Below are positions 1 through 9,664 of a DNA stretch of 64,000 nt, one piece after another. Source of the DNA: Tribonema minus (lineage: Eukaryota; Sar; Xanthophyceae; Tribonematales; Tribonemataceae). The stretch's first letter is position 1. Each line of letters starts with the position of its first letter. Location of the stretch: assembly GCA_017506865.1 (NCBI GenBank), contig JAFCMP010000525.1, forward strand, positions 1,426,001-1,490,000. The letters run 5' to 3'. The position numbers were made by a program, and so were the translations under genes. Below the pieces are notes generated by a model. That model did not search any database. It saw only the letters and a list, made by a program, of their open reading frames with translations, and was not told where the DNA came from.

Positions 1-296
1 CGTGGCAGCACTTGAAAGGGGCTGGGTTTTGCTGCGTGCGGGCTCAAATGGTCTTTGCGTCGACCTACGCCAACGCCCTCTCCTCCGTCAGTTATTGGTG
101 CAAATCTTGATGGACAGGGAGGAGCCTTCGAGTCGAACCACCCATGCTCTTGTGTACTACTTGACTCAGACAGGAACAGCGCGGCACACACGTACATGTA
201 CGCGCACTGCAGAGGCAGCAGCTGTGCTCTGCAGCACAGCCCGTCTCACACAGCCCCCCCCCCCTCCCCCCTCCCCCCCCCTCTCCCCATGTGCAG
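1..296 (+). other. Intron of the DUF89-like gene (window edge)
   Basis: No exon could be supported here. The segment ends in a long pyrimidine/poly-C stretch (about 254-288) and a good acceptor, gtgcag, at 291-296, directly before the DUF89 exon. Upstream exons of that gene must lie to the left of the window or be too short to recognise. Confidence 0.5.
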
Positions 297-1543
297 ATGC
301 CGCAGCGGCTCAGGGACGAGCTCGGCGGCGGCGGCAGCGCCATGGTCTTCGTCAAGGGCGACGCCAACTACCGCCGCATGCTGGGCGACCGCACGTGGGA
401 CCTCGCGACGCCGTTTGCGGACGTCGCCTCGTATTGGCCCGCGCCCGTGTGCGCGCTACGCACGCTCAAGGCGGAGTTGGGGTGCGTCTTCCCGCGTCAT
501 GTGCACATGCAAACAGCGTCGACAATGCGACTGCACGCGTTGCGGCACCTGTGCGACACCATGCGATTCGGCGCCCGTTGCGCATGTGGCAGCTCTGTCG
601 TACTGGCCCGCGCCCATGTGCGCACTGCACTGCGCACGCTCAAGGCGGAGCTGTAGTACGCATTCTCGTCGCGGCACGTTTTGTGCGCGTCTTGGCGTCG
701 ATGCGATTGCATGCGTTGCGGCACCTGTGCGACACCATTCGATTCGGCGCCCGTAAAGCGTGTTGGCAGCTCTGTTGTACTGGCCCGCGCCCGCGTGCGC
801 GCTGCGCACGCTCACAAGCTCGGGTGCGCAGTTCGATCGTCCTGCATCCTCCTGCGTCGTGTGCGCATGTCCAGGCGTCGTCGTCGATGCGGTCGCATGC
901 GTTTCGGTACCTGTACGACACCATCGATTTGACGCCCGTTGTTGCTCGCGTGACGACTCTGTCGTAACGGCCCGATCCCATGTGCGCGGCGGCGGCCTGT
1001 GCGTCTCACGCAACTGTTACAACCACAGGGGGCCGCACATGTGTCATTGTGTCATCTTTGAGTGCCACTCTGCTGTGCGGGTGTCTCGCCGCTCCACTCT
1101 GTGTATGTGGAGGCGTAGTGTAGGTATGCCTGCTGCATGTGGCGCGTTCCTTAGCTTGAGCTGAGCACTGCTGCAGCTGGAACGCATCACGCCGCAATGT
1201 GCACTTGCCGTACGGCTGCGATGCGCGTTGCGCGTGCGTGTCATGCAGCGTTATCGCTGCAGCGAAGGCAACATCCGCAGTTTGTGGTGTGGAGCTGAGG
1301 CGGTACAATGCCTGCGATACCCTGTACGATAACCTGTACAATGATCAGTTTCTTTGACACTGGTTCTGAAAGACAAAGCACTGCCTGCTGCTGCTGTTAC
1401 TGTTGCTGCTGCTGCCTTGATGCAGGTGCGGCATGTCTGCGGAGCTTACCAAGGCAGCCGCGGCAGCGCATGATGACTGGATGGTCAGCGGACGTTATGG
1501 GGTCGTCCAATTATTTGACCCAGACACTGAGGGCCAGTCTTGA
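297..1543 (+). CDS. DUF89/ARMT1-like damage-control phosphatase, 3' end (two exons)
   Basis: Exons 297-481 and 1426-1543 join in frame across a gtgcgt donor and a tgcag acceptor. The first encodes FVKGDANYRRMLGD, the W-D-L-x-T-P-F segment and ALRTLKAEL, which match the conserved C-terminal core of the DUF89 family (metal-dependent phosphatases acting on damaged or unwanted phosphometabolites; animal ARMT1 is the named member). The second gives DDWMVSGRYGVVQLFD and a stop, matching the W-x-V-x-G-K/R-Y-x-x-x-Q ending of the family. The N-terminal domain and most of the catalytic half are outside the window. The intron between these exons contains two extra diverged copies of the end of the first exon (see repeat 432-966). 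The family call rests on recognised motifs. The substrate is unknown. Confidence 0.85.
432..966 (+). repeat. Three tandem copies of an exon end plus intron start (DUF89 gene)
   Basis: The segment encoding YWPAPVCALRTLKAEL at the end of the DUF89 exon recurs at about 432, 601 and 778, and a fourth start is visible at 965, so the periods are about 169, 177 and 187 bases. Each unit continues with related intron sequence (GCGGCACCTGTGCGACACCA and a GGCGCCCGT stretch). The second unit has a small insertion that breaks the reading frame. The third keeps YWPAPACALRTL. Only the first copy splices in frame to the terminal exon, so copies two and three are best read as intron. Confidence 0.85.
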
Positions 1544-1870
1544 ATTTTTACCGTGAAGGGCTTTTAAATCAATGTTAGCGGTCATGTCCTTAATGGCATC
1601 ATCTGCACGCACGCACGTGTGCTTTGTTCTTCTTGAACGGCTTTCCGCTTCATTGAATACTTCGTATGCTTGTTAAACCATTTGCTGCTTGTTCATTGTT
1701 GTAGCAGTATATTGGCCATTTCATCATTTTTGCTGCTTTTCATTAGCTTTCCACCCTAGGATGGGTCAGGGTAAGCAAGGGGCTCCTTCTTCCTGACAGA
1801 CTTGCACACGATGTGCATTGCATGCCTGAAAGTACTCGTACGGGCTGACAAACGCACTGTGCGATGCCTC

Positions 1871-1876
1871 AATAAA
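1871..1876 (+). promoter_or_regulatory. Possible polyadenylation signal AATAAA for the DUF89 gene
   Basis: An AATAAA hexamer lies about 330 bases after the DUF89 stop codon, in AT-rich sequence and before the next gene on the same strand. Whether this organism uses AATAAA is not known, so this is only a positional suggestion. Confidence 0.25.
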
Positions 1877-2065
1877 TTTGTGAGGATGTTGGGCCGGCAG
1901 TAATGGAAGGATCGATCATTTCAGCTTTTCCATGATCATCTACCTGGTGCTTGTGAGTACACATGGTACACGTTCAGGGACTCATGAAGGTACCCAGTCC
2001 ATTTACAACGATCCCTGCTGAGGCGTTTTGTTTCAAGAATGTCAACGTAATTCAGCTGTGTCTGA

Positions 2066-2121
2066 AGCTTTTACTTCAACCTCAAGTTGAAGTTCAGCTG
2101 ACCTTGAGGTTTCACTTCACC
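2066..2121 (+). promoter_or_regulatory. AACTTCAA-type motif cluster upstream of the reductase gene
   Basis: Alternating ACTTCAA and TTGAAGT octamers (TACTTCAACCTCAAGTTGAA and following) lie within 90 bases of the chosen start codon. The same octamer family recurs before the SYO1 gene and in many non-coding stretches of the window. A promoter role is an inference from position only. Confidence 0.35.
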
Positions 2122-2148
2122 CTGTTTTTCAAGGATCGCAGTTGCACC

Positions 2149-3222
2149 ATGCGCCTCTATGCTACGGCCATCATGCTTGCGCCTCTGCTGTGCAAAGCTC
2201 ACATGCAGGGCCCGGCGGCTCCTGAGCTCTATACAACTTTTGGGGCGCCGATTGCACCCGAAGGCACAAGCACAGGAAGTAGCACCAGGCTCAGCCAGGC
2301 TGCTGTACTGCAGCTGCAAGCTTACGTCAAGGCAACCATACTAGCCGACCTTCAAGGCCGTATTGCTGTCCACCACGCAGCTCAGGAGTGCCTGCCGCCA
2401 GCTGAACGGCGCCCCTTCGTCACTCTCACCTACGCCCAGAGCCTGGATGGTAGCATTGCCTCTGCCGACAAGCGGCCGGTCCGCATCAGCGGCAGGGCCA
2501 GCAGGATCATGACGCACGGCCTGCGCTCCTTGCACGATGGCATACTGGTAGGGGGGGGGACTGTCAGAAGGGACAACCCGAGGCTCAATGTCAGGGAGTG
2601 GGTTGGCGACAGTGGGGACTCACAGGATCCCCCGCCCTGCCCCAGGCCCATAGTTCTCAGCTCCCAGATGGGCCTGCCGATGGCCATCAAGGCACACGGC
2701 GCGGTAATCTTCACCAGCTTCTGCCGCGCGGAGACGCAGAGCTGGCTGGCGGCGCGCGCGCAGTACGAGAACGGCGCCAGCGGCCTCGGCGGCAGCGGCG
2801 GCGACCCCGCCAGCGGTGGCGGCGGCGACGCGTCCGACTGCGTCATCGTGCACTGCGCCACCGCCGCGGGCGGCTGCTGCGACCTGCGCGACTGCCTCGC
2901 GCGCCTCGCGGCGATGGGGTTCGCAAGCGTCATGGTGGAGGGCGGTGGGCGCATCATCCGCGCGTTCCTGCAGGCGGGGCTCGTGGATAGGCTTGTCGTG
3001 ACCGTCGCGCCGCTCATGCTCGGCGGCTACACGCTGCCGCTCATGGAGAGCTTCGGCGGCGACGGCGGCGGTGGAGGAGATGGCGGCGGCGAAAGCGGCG
3101 GCGGCGGAAGTGGCGGCGTGCTGCACCTGGAGGACGTGCGGTACATGCAGCTGGGCGATGACATGGTGGTCATGGCGACTCCCACGCGCAGCAGCAGCAG
3201 CGACAGCACAGCGCAGCGATAG
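2149..3222 (+). CDS. Riboflavin-pathway pyrimidine reductase (RIB7 / RibD C-terminal domain)
   Basis: An open frame of 357 codons from the ATG at 2149. The N-terminal stretch, residues 1-20 or so (MRLYATAIMLAPLLC), is hydrophobic and could be a signal peptide. The reductase core runs from about residue 85: PFVTLTYAQSLDGSIA, RISG, LRSLHDGILVGGGTVRRDNP and, near the end, VMVEGGGRIIRAFL followed by LVDRLVVTVAPLMLGG. These match the NADPH-dependent reductase that converts the ribosylamino-pyrimidine intermediate to the ribityl form in riboflavin synthesis. No deaminase domain (zinc-binding H-A-E, PCxxxG) precedes it, so it resembles fungal/archaeal RIB7 or plant PYRR rather than bifunctional RibD. 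A Gly/Ser-rich insert sits before and inside the last third. An earlier in-frame ATG at 1963 exists, but the leader between them contains AACTTCAA-type promoter motifs, so 2149 is preferred. Apparently intronless. Confidence 0.85.
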   Translation: MRLYATAIMLAPLLCKAHMQGPAAPELYTTFGAPIAPEGTSTGSSTRLSQAAVLQLQAYVKATILADLQGRIAVHHAAQECLPPAERRPFVTLTYAQSLDGSIASADKRPVRISGRASRIMTHGLRSLHDGILVGGGTVRRDNPRLNVREWVGDSGDSQDPPPCPRPIVLSSQMGLPMAIKAHGAVIFTSFCRAETQSWLAARAQYENGASGLGGSGGDPASGGGGDASDCVIVHCATAAGGCCDLRDCLARLAAMGFASVMVEGGGRIIRAFLQAGLVDRLVVTVAPLMLGGYTLPLMESFGGDGGGGGDGGGESGGGGSGGVLHLEDVRYMQLGDDMVVMATPTRSSSSDSTAQR

Positions 3223-3922
3223 CAGCGCAGGAGCAATGGTACTGGACTCCAATGCCGGCATCGCGGAGTACAGGCGGTTGTCATTTGGCGGTCTCAAAAG
3301 TGGCATGGCGGCAGCACGCCTCACCAGCAGCTACTGCGAGCGCTGCAACGGCGCTCGCATCGCACACAGTCGGACGTACGGAGACGCCAAGGCGCGTGGA
3401 GCTGTGCTACTGCGCAGAATCTGTACCCCTTGCCAATCCCCCCCGCCCCCCTGCCTGGGAGGCGGGCCATGCTGCACCACAAGCTCCACAGATACAAAGA
3501 CTAGGCTACATAAAGTCCGAACACCAACAATCAGCGGCGGCAGCAGCAGCGGCGGCGGAGGCAGCGGCAATTGCTTCGGTGTGCAGGGGGTCTTGGCGCC
3601 AGCAGTACATAGGTGCTGCGGCGTAAGAACTTGCGCACGGCGCGCCGTGGCTGCGGCGCCGAAGACGCAATCGCCGCCGGCACAACCGCTACCGCCGCGG
3701 CAGCGGCCGCCGCCACCACTGCCACCCCACTTCGCCATCGCCCCGATCGTCACAGACGACCACAACCACACGGCGCCGCCCGCTGCTATGCGCGCACGCC
3801 GCCCATGTCCCGCCGGCTGCGCCACCTGCCGCCGCGGCCTCTCCCACAGCCATCGCTGCGCGCGCCTTCTCCGCGACGGAGCACTTCCACTAAATTCCCA
3901 GCTACTTGCGCTGCCGCCGCAG
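3223..3922. other. Convergent intergenic region, GC-rich, no supported gene
   Basis: Seven hundred bases between the stop codons of the reductase (+) and ferredoxin (-) genes. It is rich in CGG, CAG and CCG triplets, which open long frames on both strands. None of the translations shows a recognisable domain. It probably holds both 3' UTRs. Confidence 0.5.
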
Positions 3923-4477
3923 CTACAGCTCGTCCTCGCCGATGACCTCGAAGCGCAGGTCGCTAAGCGGGTACGAGACGCACGTGAGCATGAGCCCCGC
4001 GGCGATCTGGTCGTCCTCCAGGACGCCGTCGCCCTGCTCGACGCGCCCCGCGCTGAGGCGCCCCGGGCACGTGAGGCACGACCCGCTCATGCACGAGTGC
4101 GGCAGGTCGAGGCCCGCGTCCATCGCCGCCTCGAGCACCGTCGTCTCGCCGTCGCAGCGCACGACGTGCGTCGCGCCGTCCCAGTCGATGGTCACCACGT
4201 AGCCGTCGCCGGGCGGCGCCTCCGGCGCGGGGGCGGCCGGCGCCGCGGGCACGGCGGCGGGGGGCGGCGGCGGCGCAACGGCGGCGGCGGGCGCTGCCGC
4301 CGCTGCTGCCGCCGGCGGCGCGGCCTTGCCCTGGCTCGCGAGGAAGGACTGGATGCGCGCCTCCGCCGCGGAGACGCTGCGCGGCACGAGGTGGTGATGA
4401 GCAGCAGCAGAAGCGGTGAGCATATCAGAGGCAAAGGCGGCGCCGGCTAGACGCGGCAGTGGTGTGGTCGAGCGCAA
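3923..4477 (-). CDS. Plant-type [2Fe-2S] ferredoxin, plastid-targeted; 5' end unresolved
   Basis: The C-terminal ~95 residues are a classic photosynthetic-type ferredoxin: a VVTIDWDG strand, then GETTVLEAAMDAGLDLPHSC, with cluster ligands in C-x4-C-x2-C (SCMSGSCLTC) and a final LTCVSYP. It would carry electrons from photosystem I to FNR and other stromal enzymes. An Ala/Pro-rich linker of about 45 residues separates the domain from the N-terminus, which is unusual for PetF. No ATG is available at 4477; the first in-frame ATG is at 4423. The frame stays open upstream to about 4565 and includes LAGAAFASD, which resembles the Ala-Phe cleavage motif of complex plastids. The signal peptide is therefore probably encoded by an upstream exon not identified here. 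A possible acceptor (cacaacag) lies near 4487. Confidence 0.88.
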   Translation of the reverse strand: MRSTTPLPRLAGAAFASDMLTASAAAHHHLVPRSVSAAEARIQSFLASQGKAAPPAAAAAAAPAAAVAPPPPPAAVPAAPAAPAPEAPPGDGYVVTIDWDGATHVVRCDGETTVLEAAMDAGLDLPHSCMSGSCLTCPGRLSAGRVEQGDGVLEDDQIAAGLMLTCVSYPLSDLRFEVIGEDEL

Positions 4478-4567
4478 CAGCCGACCTGTTGTGATAAGCG
4501 GAACGTCGGCAGTATCGAAATCGGTGCTATCGAAATCGGTGCTGTCGCCGCCATTGTGTTGTGATTA

Positions 4568-6016
4568 GAGTGGGACTTTTATTGCTGCTGGCTGCTGGCG
4601 TTGGCACGTACACCTGTCAGCTGTTAGCGTCTCAACCTTGGGGACCAGCCAAAATAAGAAGTGTTTGTATTGCGGCCTGTGATAGATGTCGTTCAGGGAA
4701 ACACACATATGATAGACAACACAAAAATTGGCCATCAGAAACTGAGAAATCAGGAATCATCGACACACATATTTTTGAAACCAAAATCATCCACCCCCTG
4801 CCTGCTTTTGTGGCTCTGCGATTGCTGCTTTCTGCTGCCTGTGTTGGTGGTAGCAATCATTGTGTACCTTTTTAGATGACAGTGGAGAACGGCTTAGTCG
4901 TATCACGTTGGTTGCACAATTGCTTGATAGCACTCAGATTGTGGGTCTTGTATACTTGATTTGTGAACAACTTGGATCAACATGGCACTCCACATGCCAT
5001 ACACAGTATAATAACAAAGATGCATGGTGCAACGCTCTGGCTCAACCTGCAGCTGCTATTCTGATTACAAGAGAGGGTCGTGACTATCTCGTAGCGCCAT
5101 TACAGCAAAGCACCCAAGTCTGACCATACGGCGACAGTCATGGTCATCGTTTTGTGCGTACAACGCCAGAGTTACATGCCACAGATGCACAATGATTGTG
5201 ACATGCGAGTTCAGCGCATTGGTGCTGAACACATCAGTTGTGCTGTTGATTGTCAATGAGCATCGATGCTTTGAGGACGGTAAAACAGCTGCACTGACAG
5301 CTGCCCTGAATTTGGTGACATGTGCTTGAAGTAATGCAAGACGATTTGGTGATGGCAAATGGAGTTGTGCCCATGAATAGATTGCCAAGTGCCCCATTTG
5401 TTGTACTTCGGAGCACACTTTGATGGAGAAACGCAACGGCTGCTTCAGTCTTCACACCAGCTTGGTCTTCAGCCAGCGCTGAGTGCAGTTTATGCAGCCG
5501 AAGTGCCTTTTAAGACCAGGCAAACTTGAGATCCACACCACATGTTGTACAGCAATGACTACATGTCATGTATGCGCATGCCTTGACCAGGTACACTCGA
5601 CATCCACAGCCAAATGACCAGGCACATTGTCCCCTAGACTACATCTCATGTATGCTTTCAGAGCATGAAATGTGCCAATTTTGATGAACTTGCCATGCGA
5701 TCTGTGACTGACGAGCACTTCAGTGTTGCAGATTCGCTCTGGTTGTCATGATCAGCAGATACACAGTTTGTGTTGCGCTGGGGTCTTTCACGACGAGCTG
5801 TTGCAGTAATCTGATATCTTGGTAGCCCCTGCACGACACGACCGTACCCTGCAAGTATTGTGTGTATGTTTACGTATATTCGAACGAGGTGTCGACATTC
5901 GCCCAGGTTTCAACCACGAGGCAGTGATTCTGAGCCTCTTGAAGTACTGCATTTAGTAAACATTGGTCATTGAAAGCAAATCACTTGCCTTGTTCAACAA
6001 AACATTTTCAGACCCG
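4568..6016. other. AT-richer region without a supported gene
   Basis: Short frames on both strands (for example 5065-5436, minus) have no recognisable domain, no repeat-based support and no splice-compatible partner. The 3' part of the small plastid-targeted gene that starts at 6752 could lie here. Confidence 0.4.
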
Positions 6017-6351
6017 TCAAACGCGGCTTGACTGCACACGTTTTGCTGCCAGACTTCTGAATGATAATTCTGAACGAACTGCTGAAAATATCTCTGCCAA
6101 ACACATAAGATCGCACCACCGCCGAGGTTGTGATCCGACATGACATTCATGAAGGTCCAAACTGTTGTTGCAGCGCCTGGCGCACGTGTTAAATTAGGTG
6201 CAAGCGATGAGATTGACACAGCAGTGGCTGACTGGGCAGCTACTAAAAGGCCCGGCGTGGGTGTACGAAAAAACTTCCGACTCAATACACATGTTCAACT
6301 TTGGTGCAGGGCTGAAAACTTTGTGCATGTTGAATCTCTCGGATGACTTAC

Positions 6352-6752
6352 GGGACAAGGATCTCTCCCGGGGGCGCGCTGGCTACTGTGCCAGCAATGA
6401 GGCCCGTCTGCAGCGTTGGTGCCTTCAGGGGTACGGCGGCGCCATTGATCTTAGCTGCAGGTGCCGCAGCTGCTCCGTTGGCCTCCGAGGCGGCCATTTC
6501 CTTCACCAGCGCCGTCAACTGCGTCACCTGCGCCTGCAGCGCTTCCACCGCCTTCACCAGCTCCTGCGGCGATGGGTTCTGCCCGGCAGCCATGCGCACG
6601 CCATGCCGCTGTGCGGTTCTGCAACTGTGAGTGGTACGGCAAGGTTTTGCGTTTGCGGTGGCTCCCACGGCTGCTGGCGACAGCACGAATCCACTGGCTT
6701 GAGAAGTGGCCAGGAGCACGCCCAAAGCGGCTGCATACTTGGCGGCAGGCAT
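6352..6752 (-). CDS. First exon of a plastid-targeted small protein of unknown function
   Basis: From the ATG at 6752 the exon encodes MPAAKYAAALGVLLATSQAS followed by GFVLSPA: a signal peptide with an Ala-Ser-Gly-Phe junction typical of proteins sent to complex plastids. The mature part holds a short amphipathic helix or coiled coil (QELVKAVEALQAQVTQLTAL) and an Ala/Pro-rich tail. The exon ends in a strong donor, GTAAGT, at 6351-6346. The next exon is uncertain. A frame from an acceptor at about 6177 (exon 6176-6017) would join in phase and end at a stop, adding about 52 residues, but it has no recognisable features. Family unknown. Confidence 0.6.
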
Positions 6753-6939
6753 AGCGTAGCGACTGGCTGGCGATCTGCTCAGGAGTTCAGGATGGGGCAA
6801 ATGACTCGTTGTCATGTGCACATCATGAGTCGCAATCTTGACAGGATTTGGTCTGTTGCACGTATGGACTTGTATTTATGAAGGCCCAAGGGAGGCCGGG
6901 TTGCCTATGCAATCGAAAAGCTTGCGTCAACGCAGCAGC

Positions 6940-8918
6940 CTAGTCTGCGCTGTGCCCTAGGAGTTTGGATACCGGCGCCGCAACACAGCGCGCTCCACGT
7001 GTGTATGCCATGACGCGCTCCGCCAACTCCCGCGCCAGCGATATGCTCAGCTCAATGTGGATCTGACGCTTAGCTAACCCGGCCTTGCGTAACACATCTG
7101 CCTTCCCCCCCCCTGAGCACAGTGCTGAGTGCATTGCCAACTCCTTAACAAAAAGGCTTGTCTGCTTGCCCAGCCGTCCGTACGACTCCTGCACGAATGG
7201 CACAAAAGCCCAAGATGACGTCAAGGTGCCGGTGTGGTGCTTGACCTTCGCGTCCTCCCCCACCCCAGCAGCATAGCCGTCCGTGTTCGAGGCATTTGTT
7301 TTGCCTGTCAGGTACGAGCTCGCTGTGGGCGCGCGCACACTTGTGTCTAGCACTATTCCCTTGTTACGGTATGCACTGCTAAAGTGCAGACACCCTGGGT
7401 CAATGACTGTGTCCGCCCGATACCCCGGTACCTTGAAGATGCTAGCGTCCTCATTGCGGACAATAGAGACATGGTGCTGCCTCAAGATGCGCTGTAGGCA
7501 CCGCTTTTGGGCAGTGTGTGTCGCGTTGTGCCCGGGGGCCCGTATGTGCTGGCTGGCGCAGCTGATCGCATGCGTGGAGGTGGGGCTCACGTCACTGCAC
7601 CGCCATGGGCACACCTCGCCCTGTATGCCCCACCGTCTATAACGATCGCAACCAAAATCATCGTGGCTGCTGCCATACTGGACATGGGCGCCGCACCCGG
7701 GCGGTCATTGGCAGCGGGTGGCACGCTCATCCACGCCATCATGATTGCCCCGGACGCACGCTGGCTGCGCAGCTGCGCCAGGACCCGCGCGCTAGCCTGT
7801 TGGCGGCGGCGGCTGGTGTCACGCGAGTCACCAATAAGTGTAGCCTGCGTCGGCTTGCCCACGGCACCAGCCGAGGCAGCCTCTAGGTCCTCCACCAGGC
7901 AGTCCTCGTATTGACGTCGAAGAACATTTGAAAGGCCGGCTTGTAGTCCGTGCGTGAAGTGACCGCGCCGGCGGCGGGGCACTACCTTCCTGCAGATCTC
8001 GTCAGCATAGGCCTCCCAGTCGTCGTCGTCGTCCTCCCGCCCGCCGCTGCAGCTGCTTTTTTCCGCGCTAGTTTGTGTTTTAGCGGGCGTGGAAGAGGCA
8101 GCCGCGGCAGCGGCTTGAGGGCCAGGTACGGTCGCCGCCGCAGCGGCCGCCTCGGCGCCAGGCACAATGCCGTGGGTGTGTGGGGCTGGCTCAGTGGTCC
8201 CCGTCTCCGTGACGGCAGTTGCGGCGTAGATCGCTTGCACCGCAGTGGGGAGCGTCGACGCTGCGGCCGTCGTATCTGCTGCCCACCGTAGCAACGATGC
8301 TGGGAGCTGCTCGGCCACAGCTGTGCGTGATTTTTCGCCGCCATCAGCTGTCAGCGCTCGCGTAGAGCGTCGCACGGCCTCGATGATTGGCGGCAGTCCC
8401 TGGTCCTCGCGTATTGCGCATGAGTGCTGCGCGAACCAGGTGACTGCGCCGTGTTCGTCAGTGCCGAGCCTCAGGGCCCCTGCTGCCACAGTGGCATGAA
8501 TTATTGCAGGCCGCAGTGTTGTGCATGCCTGGGCCGTGTATGCGGCTGGTGCCAGTAGCCCCAAAAGCGGCATGCCCAGCCCGCCTCGTCGCTCCGGCAA
8601 CCGTGACGCCCGCAGTGGCACTGCGATGTCCGTGAGTTCTGGCGGGCCCAAGCGCGGCAATACCAGCACGCTGCCACTGCTGGCTTCCTCATTGTCACCA
8701 GCAGTGCAGGCGGCCAGCAGGTGTGACTTCATGACTGCCGCGGTAGCGCAGCCGTGCAGGTGCAGCATGCGTTCAAGCGTCCATGCACAGAACCCGTCAA
8801 ATGCGTGCAGCCATGTCTCACTCAAAGCCGTGTCAACGACCCGAGCGAAGAAGCCCATGCGCTTCGTCAGTGACCTACGCAGAATGAACTGTGCTGCCTG
8901 TAGGTGATGCCGCGCCAT
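6940..8918 (-). mobile_element. 5'-truncated RLE-type LINE (post-RT region, zinc knuckle, endonuclease)
   Basis: Two overlapping minus-strand frames (8918-7587, then 7614-6940) form the back half of a non-LTR retrotransposon protein. The first begins just after where the reverse transcriptase would end (QAAQFILRRSLTKRMGFFAR; then RRGGLGMPLLG). The second starts with a CCHC-like knuckle (CPWRCSD ... H ... C) and then has an endonuclease-like core: RADTVID, GIVLDTSV and EDAKVKHH, i.e. D ... D ... E-x2-K. The same order is seen in the longer copy at 31.3-35.3 kb. The frame change around 7600 and the missing RT domain show that it is a dead, 5'-truncated copy. It lies about 0.7 kb downstream of MAM33 copy A. 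Confidence 0.8.
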
Positions 8919-9664
8919 TCAAGTACCACCAAACAGCTGTCCATGTTCACCGTGACAGCAAGAGATACTTGGCTGCCTTTGCAGCATCCTGATCAGGGCT
9001 TTGTCTTAAGTTTCAAGCTGACAGTGCAACTTTCAGGACTTTCAGGCCAGGCATCACATAGGCCTCGACCTGCAGGATTTTGAAGTGAGCTGCGCTGCGG
9101 CAGCGCAGTTGGCGCGCGCGGCACAAGCAACCCTTCAGGACCAGCTCACGCGCACGTGTACACAAAGGCTATGGCTGCAGCCGCAGCGTGTATTTATCAC
9201 AATAATGACTACTTTTAGAAAGCAGAAGGCAGCGCTGGGGTTTATGTGCAAACCACAAATGTGGAACAACAGCGTAATCTATACCAGGCTCACTGAGTGA
9301 GGCCTCATGCATGGTCATGGTAATGTTGAGTCAACATGTTAAACGCAAATAAGATCAGCCTAAGCCAGCATGTATCCAATGAAATGATTCAGCAGCATCT
9401 CTGCAGCAGTGGCTGCAAACGACGGAAAAAGCATTGTGCAGACAAAACATGGCTACCTCTCCGACTTGGCTTTCAAAAATATCAGCATACAACATAACGG
9501 ACACAAACTAGTGCATGCATGGCAATGCGGCAGCTGACAAACTGCAGTTAATGCATGCCATAATATTGACACATGCACGTCTCGAGGATCCTCAACTGCT
9601 CATGTACAATGCAATGGGAACACACGGTCGACGCGAGCCGCCTGCGAGCACTGCTGGCAGGGCC
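8919..9664. other. Intergenic stretch between a LINE remnant and MAM33 copy A
   Basis: No coding signal was recognised. It holds the 3' flank of MAM33 copy A and the 5' truncation edge of the LINE remnant. Confidence 0.4.

Noticed and set aside
2-967. Long overlapping open frames at the left edge (up to 321 residues)
   Set aside because: They run through the poly-C acceptor tract and the tandem exon copies. The DUF89 splice model explains the conserved part, and the frames are a by-product of high GC.
3331-3825. Minus-strand frame of 164 residues between the reductase and ferredoxin genes
   Set aside because: Low-complexity Gly/Ala/Pro translation from CGG-rich DNA in a convergent intergenic region.
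5953-6285. Minus-strand frame of 110 residues after the small plastid-targeted exon
   Set aside because: It crosses a plausible splice acceptor in a different frame, and its translation has no recognisable features.
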